64,000 bases of DNA from positions 310,001 through 374,000 of the forward strand of contig NZ_LBHJ01000019.1 of the NCBI RefSeq assembly GCF_001006305.1, read 5' to 3'. This stretch comes from Silvibacterium bohemicum (GTDB lineage Bacteria > Acidobacteriota > Terriglobia > Terriglobales > Acidobacteriaceae). The notes beneath the pieces were generated by a model. The model had not been told where the DNA came from. It worked only from the letters and a program-made list of their open reading frames with translations, and searched no databases. This document shows, in pieces, positions 46,950 to 53,618 of the stretch (within the stretch, counting starts at the first letter, position 1; every line of letters begins with the position of its first letter). The position numbers and the translations under genes are program-made.

Positions 46950-48435
46950 GAGAGATCTGCGCATGCAGCTGGCCGGCATCATGCTTCTTCCCGCAGCCTT
47001 GGTTCTGTCGGCAAATGCGCAACAACAAAACATGCAAAGCATGACGGGGATGGCCATGCAGACAAACCAGAGCGCGCCCCCATCCGCACCTGGACCGCAG
47101 ATGATGAAGATGCCGGGAATGCAAATGCCGATGAATCACAACCAGCATGAGCACGGCATGGAGAGCATGTCGGGGATGCAAATGTCGGGCGACGATAGAG
47201 GCATGAAGGACGATATGCAAGATCTGCCCACCGGTCCAGCGTTGAAGCTGGAAGAGCTGGAGCAGATGGCCCTCACCCGCAATCCGACGCTCTCTCAGGC
47301 CAACGCAGAGGTACGGGCCGCTGAAGGAACGAAGCAGCAATCTGGCCTGTATCCGAATCCCACGGTTGGCTATTACGGCGATGAAATTCGCGGCGGCTCT
47401 TTTCGTTCCGGCAAAGAGGGAGCGTTCCTCAGCCAGACAATTGTTCTGGGAGGCAAACTGGGAGCCGCGCGCCAAACAGCGGAGCAGCAAAGGCTGCAGG
47501 CTGTGATCAACGTCGAAGCGCAACGCTACCGGGTTCTGAGCGGCGTTCGAAGCCTCTACTACGAGGTGCTGGCTGCGCAGAGGCTGGTGCAGATCCGTCG
47601 GCAACTTCTTTCACTGGCAAACGATGCCGTCGACACCTCGCATCAGCTCGGCAACGTGGGCGAGGCCGATCAGCCTGACATCCTGCAGTCGGAAGTGGAG
47701 GCGGAGCAGGCAGGATTAGCCTTAGCTTCTGCAAAACAGGATCACCTGTCTCTCTGGCAGATGTTGGCGGCGACAGTGGGCAATCCGGATCTGCCGCTCG
47801 GACGTGTGGAGGGAGACCTTGAGGTTGTTCCTCAACTCGATCAGCAGGAATGGCTGGCGAAGACGCTGAACGAAAGCCCTCAAATCAAGTACGCGCAGCA
47901 GGATGTCGATCGCTCGAAAGCGGAGCTCGGAGAGGCAAAGAAAGCACCGGTCCCTGACATTCAGATCAGCGCAAATCTCTCGCAGGATAACGAACCGTTG
48001 GAGCCACTGAACACGCGAACCGGAATCGTAGGCGGTGCTCAGGTCGGGGTCCAGCTGCCGATCTTCAACCGCAACCAGGGAAACGTCGAGAAAGCCAAGG
48101 CTGACCTTGAGCGAAGCCAGGCGGAGGTTCAGCGTATTCAACTCGATCTACGGCGTCAGGCGAGCGCACTGTTCCGCGACTATGCCACGGCTCGCATGAC
48201 AGCCGACCGCTATCACGACAGCATGCTGCCGCGGGCGCAAAAGGCCTATGAGCTTTACAAAGCCAGCTATCAGAATATGGCTGCGGCCTATCCGCAGGTG
48301 CTGATCGCGCAACGGACGCTCTTTCAGCTTCAGGTGGATTACATTCACGCACTCGAAACCGTGTGGATAAGCGCACTTCAGATTCAAGGCTATGGGCTAT
48401 CGGAGGGGCTAGCTGCACCGGCATCTCCGAGATGA
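46939..48435 (+). CDS. TolC-family outer-membrane protein with Met-rich N-terminal extension
   Basis: This 498-residue protein has a signal peptide (LAGIMLLPAALVLSANA), then about 65 residues extremely rich in Met and His (MKMPGMQMPMNHNQHEHGM), then an outer-membrane efflux domain with two long helical regions (about residues 100-490). The domain resembles CzcC/CusC-type proteins. The Met-rich leader would lie in the periplasm and probably binds Cu(I). ATG 46939 (GGGAGG at five bases) overlaps the oxidase stop by 11 bases; ATG 46963 with AGGAG at ten bases is an alternative. No adaptor or RND pump gene follows. Confidence 0.88.
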   Translation: MAHRRDLRMQLAGIMLLPAALVLSANAQQQNMQSMTGMAMQTNQSAPPSAPGPQMMKMPGMQMPMNHNQHEHGMESMSGMQMSGDDRGMKDDMQDLPTGPALKLEELEQMALTRNPTLSQANAEVRAAEGTKQQSGLYPNPTVGYYGDEIRGGSFRSGKEGAFLSQTIVLGGKLGAARQTAEQQRLQAVINVEAQRYRVLSGVRSLYYEVLAAQRLVQIRRQLLSLANDAVDTSHQLGNVGEADQPDILQSEVEAEQAGLALASAKQDHLSLWQMLAATVGNPDLPLGRVEGDLEVVPQLDQQEWLAKTLNESPQIKYAQQDVDRSKAELGEAKKAPVPDIQISANLSQDNEPLEPLNTRTGIVGGAQVGVQLPIFNRNQGNVEKAKADLERSQAEVQRIQLDLRRQASALFRDYATARMTADRYHDSMLPRAQKAYELYKASYQNMAAAYPQVLIAQRTLFQLQVDYIHALETVWISALQIQGYGLSEGLAAPASPR

Positions 48436-48444
48436 TCTCCATAC

Positions 48445-48486
48445 AGACTAGCCCGCATGACAGAGACGCGTCACACGGGCTAGTCT
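48445..48486 (+). terminator. 11-bp perfect hairpin after the copper locus
   Basis: AGACTAGCCCG and CGGGCTAGTCT pair perfectly around a 20-base loop, 10 bases after the TolC-like stop. There is no T-run, so it may mark the 3' end without being an efficient intrinsic terminator. The following stretch to 48669 shows nothing else. Confidence 0.55.
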
Positions 48487-48669
48487 CCTGAGTCATTGAT
48501 CTCTTGCATAAATTTTGTCGTCCCGACGATAGCGAAGCTAAGTGGAGGGATCTGCAATTTCTCTCGCGCTCGCTGCCACAACAAGAGACTCTCAGACGTG
48601 CTCAAACTTCGCGGCGAAGATTGCTTACGATCGCAAAGTGCCTGCACCTTTTGCTCTTTCAGCACTCTG

Positions 48670-51600
48670 TCATGCTGCACCGGCGTTTCGCATCAGCATC
48701 TGGCGCACGGCAGCATGGATGCGGTCAACAAACGGACGCCGATAATCCCAGTGCTCGCCTTCCTCCGGCTGCTGGACGATCATCGTGGCGTTAGCTTCAA
48801 AGAGAAGAATCTCGCCCTGCGGACTTAGCCCGAAGTCAATCCCCGCGTAGTCCAGGCCAACCACTTCCTGCACTTGCTTGAGTGCGGTCATGGCCTTGTC
48901 GCCGAGGACGCTCTGCATGTCGGTTAGGAACTTTTCCTCTTCGAGGCGCAGCTCGGGCCGGTCCCCCATCTCTGCGCTGAAGTAGTGAATCTTCCAATTG
49001 TGGGAGATGGCCAGGTGTAAGGGATAGAGCTGACCATCGACCATCATGACGCGATACTTGCGCGAGCAGCCATCGGCTCCTCGAGCATCGAGATACTCGA
49101 TGGCCAAAATCTCCGCTCCGGGTAATCCCGCACCCGGCAGCTCAGCTACCGCTGCGGCAAGATCCTGTGAGGATTCCACGCGGACGAAATGTTGGCCCAT
49201 GTGGAAGCCTGGCTTCCGCAGAAGCAGCGGGAATGCGAAGCCTTGCTCCGCGAGAGCGGCTGGTCCATCCGGTCCGCCTAGCCGTTCGTTTGCGAACGTC
49301 GCGGTCGCCGGAGTAATCACTCCCGGCAGGCTTCCCAGGCGACGGGCATTCTCGCAACGCCCGGTCATTCGCACGGTCGTCGGCATATTCAGAACGGGAG
49401 CCGACGTAAACGCGAGTAAAGACTCAGCAGCAATCAACGCTTCATCGGCCACGTCAACTTCACCAATACCGTTGACGACGAGCTGATGCGCAGGCAGCGG
49501 AGTCCTGGTGTCGTAGAAATCCGTGACGACGACATAGGTCTCGAAGACGCGATTATCCAGGAGCTTCTCGAGAGGCGTGTTGCCCCCGGTCGACGAGACG
49601 AGCAGCAGTACGGGAATGGGCTGCGATTCGCCGCGGTAGGGATTCAAGAAGATGTTCTGCTGCCTGAAGGATTTTTGCTGATGCTCCTTGGCGGCTTGCA
49701 ACTCGCCCAGACGGGTCAGCACGTAATACATTCCGCCATGTGCGCGCGAATATTCCGGATCGATCTGCAGCGCGGCTTCATACTGTATACGGGCGGCGGC
49801 ATAGTCTTCTACTTCAAACAGCACGCTCCCGAGATTCACGCGACAACCGATATCGTTTGGATATTGCCTCACCGCCTCGGCATAAACCATTTGCGCAGCT
49901 TTCAGCCGGTTGGTTGCAACGAACAGCCGTCCGAGAGCGGTAAGGTTTCGCTGATGCGCAGGATCAAGTTCCAAAACCTTCAGATGATCGCTTCGAGCTT
50001 CGAGGCTCCTGCCTAATTGGGCCAGCAGGATTGCCCGCTCGAAGCGTAACGCGACTTCAACATCTTTAGCCATCTCTCCTGGAGCGTTGAGTTGCGCATC
50101 GAGCTGCTGCACTCTGGCGTGGCGGTCGAGCCGCGGCTGTGGATTGTTTTGCGTGTGTTGCATGATGGGCGTATTGTTCCTCCGTGCGCGGCCTGCGGCC
50201 AGCACCGCTTCGATGAGCGTGTCCATCTCGGTGCGGCTGGTCCGATGGTTGACAATGGCGGCGCGGATCGCGACGCGACTTCCGATCAGAGTCGTCGAAG
50301 GCGCAACCGCACCCGCCTCTTGCAGCTCAACAACGATCTGGCGATTGAGCTGGTTCGCGAGCTCCTCTGTTGCCGGATTGACCGAAGCTCCGAAGCGGTA
50401 GCGGAAGCAGACAATGTTCAGCTCGACAGATGCCATCAGCTCCAGCTCAGGCGATGCGAGGATACGGCTCTCCAGATAACTGGCAAGCCCGCAGGTGCGG
50501 CTGATGACCTCTCCGATCGCGTCTGCGCCATAGACCTTGAAGGTGGCCCAGGTCTTCAGCGCGCGAAAACTCCGCGACAGGTCGGGACCGAAGTCGCAGG
50601 GCCACGGTGAGCCTGCGGACATCCCCTGCTCCTCTCGTGAGAGATATGCGCAGGACGTTGCAAAGGCCGCCTGGTGGCGCGCACCGTCGCGCATCAGGAT
50701 GAATCCAGCATCGTAGGGCACCTGTGCCCACTTGTGAAAATCGAAGGCCAGCGAGTCGGCCTTTTCGATCCCTTGGAGCCGGGACGCCAGCTCCGGAGCC
50801 AGCATAGCCAGCGCACCGTAGGCGCCGTCGACGTGAAACCAAAGCTGCTGTTGAGTGCAGAGCTGGGTGAGGCCGGCGAGATCATCGATAGCGCCGGTGT
50901 CCACGGTTCCGGCATTACCGACCACGAGAAATGGAGTAAAGCCCGCGGCTCGATCTGCCGCGACGGCCTGGGCCAGAGCTGCGAGGTCGACCCGTTCCCG
51001 GCTGTCCACAGGAACGAGCCGCAGCGAATCGCTGCCCAGCCCGGCGCAATCCAGCGCTCGTGCGATGCTTCCGTGCGTCGCGGTCGAAGCATAAGCAGTC
51101 AGCCTCTGCGCCTGTTGCGTCATGCCGTAACGACGCACTTCCGAGCCGATCGCAGTATCCCGGGCTACCACCACTGCGATGAAGTTTGCCATCGAGGTAC
51201 CGGTGACAAACAGGCCGGTTGCCTCTGCGGGAAAGCCGAAGAGGGTGCGCATCCAATGTGTGACCTGGCGCTCGACCTCGAGAGGAATCTGATCGCGGCC
51301 GCCCACATTGGCATTGAGACCGGCGGCGAGCATCTCGGCCAGCATGCCTACGGGGTTGCCGCCGCCCTGCACCCATCCCATAAAACCAGGATGGGCATTC
51401 CGGGCCGTGAATGGCAGGATGGAGTGCATGAACTCTTGATGGACATCGGCCAGTGCCGTGGGCTTTGCCGGAAGGTCGTGACGAAAACGAGCACGCACAT
51501 CGTCCGGGATTACTTGCCAGACGGGTTGTTCACGGATGTTCTCGGTGTAGCCGAGCATGTCATCGAGCATGCGATGAGCCTGCTCCCGGAACTTACCCCA

Positions 51601-51687
51601 ATCGAGCGGATCGAGAGAGGTGATCGTGGTTGGTGCTTCCGCGAGAACATGTTCTTCGGCTGTGTTGCGGTCGCTTGTTTTCTGCAT
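48670..51687 (-). CDS. Three-part fusion: PLP-dependent decarboxylase, TPR repeats and ATP-grasp ligase
   Basis: This continuous 1005-residue frame joins three domains. Residues about 25-490 are a group II (aromatic/tyrosine-type) amino-acid decarboxylase with TGTSMANF, WFHVDGAYGA and the PLP lysine in DFHKW (K319). Residues about 530-670 contain tetratricopeptide repeats (for example LGRLFVATNRLKAAQMVYAEA and LGSVLFEVEDYAAARIQYEA). Residues about 690-1000 are an ATP-grasp domain (LLRKPGFHMGQHF, LAIEYLDARG, GIDFGLSPQGEILLFEANATM). ATP-grasp enzymes link a carboxylate to an amine, so an amine made by the first domain might be coupled by the last. I know no characterised protein of this layout. 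A methionine near residue 509 could mark the junction of formerly separate genes. It is divergent from the encapsulin operon. Confidence 0.88.
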   Translation of the reverse strand: MQKTSDRNTAEEHVLAEAPTTITSLDPLDWGKFREQAHRMLDDMLGYTENIREQPVWQVIPDDVRARFRHDLPAKPTALADVHQEFMHSILPFTARNAHPGFMGWVQGGGNPVGMLAEMLAAGLNANVGGRDQIPLEVERQVTHWMRTLFGFPAEATGLFVTGTSMANFIAVVVARDTAIGSEVRRYGMTQQAQRLTAYASTATHGSIARALDCAGLGSDSLRLVPVDSRERVDLAALAQAVAADRAAGFTPFLVVGNAGTVDTGAIDDLAGLTQLCTQQQLWFHVDGAYGALAMLAPELASRLQGIEKADSLAFDFHKWAQVPYDAGFILMRDGARHQAAFATSCAYLSREEQGMSAGSPWPCDFGPDLSRSFRALKTWATFKVYGADAIGEVISRTCGLASYLESRILASPELELMASVELNIVCFRYRFGASVNPATEELANQLNRQIVVELQEAGAVAPSTTLIGSRVAIRAAIVNHRTSRTEMDTLIEAVLAAGRARRNNTPIMQHTQNNPQPRLDRHARVQQLDAQLNAPGEMAKDVEVALRFERAILLAQLGRSLEARSDHLKVLELDPAHQRNLTALGRLFVATNRLKAAQMVYAEAVRQYPNDIGCRVNLGSVLFEVEDYAAARIQYEAALQIDPEYSRAHGGMYYVLTRLGELQAAKEHQQKSFRQQNIFLNPYRGESQPIPVLLLVSSTGGNTPLEKLLDNRVFETYVVVTDFYDTRTPLPAHQLVVNGIGEVDVADEALIAAESLLAFTSAPVLNMPTTVRMTGRCENARRLGSLPGVITPATATFANERLGGPDGPAALAEQGFAFPLLLRKPGFHMGQHFVRVESSQDLAAAVAELPGAGLPGAEILAIEYLDARGADGCSRKYRVMMVDGQLYPLHLAISHNWKIHYFSAEMGDRPELRLEEEKFLTDMQSVLGDKAMTALKQVQEVVGLDYAGIDFGLSPQGEILLFEANATMIVQQPEEGEHWDYRRPFVDRIHAAVRQMLMRNAGAA

Positions 51688-52031
51688 TCCCGTCCTGCGT
51701 AGGGCTCCGTCTCAAGTTGCACGGGCGATTTCCAATAAGCGAATAAGCAACTGAGCTGCCATCTCTTGCGAGAGATGGAATTCGACCTTCGAGGCGTCTC
51801 CACCTTGGCAAAGTCATTGATAAAAAAGGAGGATGGGACTCGATACGAGATCAAAGCCGGCCCATGGATAGAGGCAAACGCAGTTGGCGCCAGTACCCTC
51901 TCATCGAAAGCTCATTGAAGAGCTGCGGCAGGCACATTTTCTTTTCATCGTGGCGGCCATTGGAGCTTCATAGCCCTGCCGCTTCGATCCGAAACCGCGG
52001 CCGGACAGCCCGTCAATCGGCGATCCGGCCG
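51688..52031. other. Divergent control region between decarboxylase fusion and encapsulin operon
   Basis: This 344-base stretch has no convincing gene. It should carry the promoter of the minus-strand fusion gene, while the plus-strand operon promoter lies at its right edge. Confidence 0.5.
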
Positions 52032-52040
52032 TGCTACACT
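52032..52040 (+). promoter_or_regulatory. Extended -10 promoter for the encapsulin-operon leader
   Basis: TGCTACACT fits an extended -10 (TGN-TAnnnT). The -35 region is weak (GTCAAT at about the right spacing), which is tolerated by extended -10 promoters. Transcription would start near the GGGA at 52044-52047, just before the structured leader. Confidence 0.5.
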
Positions 52041-52045
52041 TTAGG

Positions 52046-52211
52046 GAATGAATTTTGTCTCGCAGAAGACGGCCCTTTGTTGTCGCGCATGTATGTGCGG
52101 AGGGTACGTGTCTTCTGGCTTGAGGCGATTGCATCGCTAGCTAGCTGAAATTTAAGAAGACCCTAACGACCCACCGCCAGAAGATGAACTGGCAGGTGGG
52201 TTTTGTGTTTT
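52046..52211 (+). ncRNA. Structured leader RNA, candidate riboswitch or attenuator of the encapsulin operon
   Basis: A closing stem CAGAAGAC (52063-52070) with GTCTTCTG (52110-52117) encloses CCCT/AGGG and then CGCGCA/TGTGCG with a four-base loop. A second hairpin GCGAT/ATCGC follows near 52125-52137. An intrinsic terminator completes it just before the rhodanese ribosome site. GTCTTCT can also pair with AGAAGAC at 52155-52161 and with AGAAGAT in the terminator (52179-52185), so alternative folds exist. It does not match SAM-I, SAM-II, SAH, TPP, T-box or 6S patterns that I know. An independent small RNA is the alternative reading. Confidence 0.65.
52170..52211 (+). terminator. Intrinsic terminator in the leader, upstream of rhodanese
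   Basis: CCCACC-GCCAG pairs with CTGGC-A-GGTGGG (11 pairs, one bulged A) around AAGATGAA and is followed by TTTTGTGTTTT. It lies before, not after, the genes and ends 10 bases upstream of the rhodanese Shine-Dalgarno sequence, so operon expression needs read-through or a downstream promoter. Confidence 0.85.
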
Positions 52212-52235
52212 ATGGACCAAAGAGAGGTAAACCTG

Positions 52236-52556
52236 GTGAGCGTTCCCGAAATTCAAGCCGAAGACCTGAAGAGCCGCCTCGACAGAGGCGACAAACTTTT
52301 CCTGCTCGATGTGCGCGATGAATATGAGTTCGAGATCTCCAACATTGGTGGACATCTGATTCCCCTGGCAGAACTCCCCAAGCGGCTGGACGAATTAAAT
52401 ACCCGGCAGGAGATCGTCGCTGTGTGCAAGATGGGCCCACGCGGTGTGAAGGCAGTCGAGTTGCTGCAGCAGAAGGGATTTCGGAAGGTGAGCAACCTGC
52501 GAGGCGGCATCCATGCATGGTCAGACCGCGTCGATCGCAAGGTTCGCAAGTATTGA
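52236..52556 (+). CDS. Single-domain rhodanese (sulfurtransferase)
   Basis: This 106-residue rhodanese carries sulfane sulfur as a persulfide. Motifs include LLDVRDEYEFEISNIGGHLIPL and the active loop VCKMGPRGVKAVELL with the catalytic Cys. GTG 52236 follows GAGAGG at seven bases and is preferred over the ATG at 52212, which sits at the end of the terminator. Rhodanese genes are a known partner of Family 2A encapsulin and cysteine desulfurase, and this one leads that set, 141 bases before the shell gene. Confidence 0.92.
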   Translation: MSVPEIQAEDLKSRLDRGDKLFLLDVRDEYEFEISNIGGHLIPLAELPKRLDELNTRQEIVAVCKMGPRGVKAVELLQQKGFRKVSNLRGGIHAWSDRVDRKVRKY

Positions 52557-52697
52557 AGCTTGGTGTAACACAGGAACGGAATTGACCCGGTAGATCCAAG
52601 CCTCGGGTACTCGGCAGGCCCGATATACTCCTCTTTTGGTGTCCTATACAATTTCTGTGGCTAACGCATTACGTCACGCAAAAAAGGAGTTTTTCCT

Positions 52698-53618
52698 GTG
52701 GCAGACACGACACGCGCATCTCTGGGTGAACAAGGTGCATATCAGCTAGCAAATGTAACCAAAACCGCCCCCATTTATGGCGCAATCACGCCGCGATGGC
52801 TGGTCCGCCTTCTGGACTGGAAGCCATTAGAGTCCGGCATCTTCCGCCGCAATCGTGTGGTGGAAGAAAAAGTCATTGAAGTCCTGTGCGGCCACACCGA
52901 TGAGTCCGTAATTCCCAGCACCTATGCGGAGTATGAAGAGACGCCTCGGGAGTACCGGCTGGGTGGCATCAACGCTCTTCTCAATGTCGATACCCGCGTC
53001 AGCGATCTGTTTAGCAATCCTTACGATCAGGTTCGCGAGCAATTGCGCGTCGTGATCGAGAGCGTGAAGGAGCGGCAGGAAAACGAGCTGCTGAATAATC
53101 CCGATTACGGGCTGCTCAACAACGTGCCCGATTCGCAGAAGATTTCGACTCGCAAAGGCGCTCCAACTCCGGATGATCTGGACGAGCTGCTGACCAAGGT
53201 TTGGAAAGAGCCATCGTTTTTTGTGGCGCATCCGCGTGCCATCGCAGCTTTCGGGCGGGAATGCACCCGTCGCGGCGTGCCGCCTCCGACAGTCACGCTT
53301 TTTGGAAACCCGTTCCTCACCTGGCGCGGAGTTCCGCTCATTCCCACCGACAAGGTTCGCGTTTCAGGCAAGGTTCCGAAATCGAAGATTCTGCTGATCC
53401 GTGTAGGCGAGAGAAAGCAGGGAGTCATCGGCCTGTTTCAGCCTGGCCTGGCTGGGGAACAGAGCCCCGGGCTTTCCGTGCGTTTCACCGGGATCAACGA
53501 ACGGGGACTCGCGTCCTATCTCATTTCCCTCTATTGCTCCGCATCGGTGCTGACTGAGGATGCAATCGCCTCACTCGAAGATGTCGAGGTCGGACAATAC
53601 CATGAGTACGCCAAGTAA
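52698..53618 (+). CDS. Family 2A encapsulin shell protein (SrpI-like)
   Basis: This 306-residue protein is a HK97-fold nanocompartment shell closely resembling SrpI of Synechococcus: an N-terminal arm (QLANVTKTAPIYGAITPRWL), ETPREYRLGGINALLNVDTRVSDLFSNPYDQ, GAPTPDDLDELLTKVWK, FGRECTRRGVPPPTV, LIPTDKV, GVIGLFQPGLAGEQSPGLS and a terminus near QYHEYAK. There is no cyclic-nucleotide-binding insertion, so it is Family 2A and not 2B. Such shells package cysteine desulfurase and have been reported to store sulfur. GTG 52698 follows AAGGAG at eight bases. Its stop overlaps the cargo gene start. Confidence 0.96.
   Translation: MADTTRASLGEQGAYQLANVTKTAPIYGAITPRWLVRLLDWKPLESGIFRRNRVVEEKVIEVLCGHTDESVIPSTYAEYEETPREYRLGGINALLNVDTRVSDLFSNPYDQVREQLRVVIESVKERQENELLNNPDYGLLNNVPDSQKISTRKGAPTPDDLDELLTKVWKEPSFFVAHPRAIAAFGRECTRRGVPPPTVTLFGNPFLTWRGVPLIPTDKVRVSGKVPKSKILLIRVGERKQGVIGLFQPGLAGEQSPGLSVRFTGINERGLASYLISLYCSASVLTEDAIASLEDVEVGQYHEYAK

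Noticed and set aside
50674-51702. 342-residue plus-strand frame opposite the decarboxylase domain
   Set aside because: Antisense to a clear PLP enzyme; no domain features.
52046-52211. Leader RNA as 6S RNA, tmRNA, signal-recognition RNA or a known SAM riboswitch
   Set aside because: None of the hallmark sequences that I know for these classes is present; a covariance search is still decisive.
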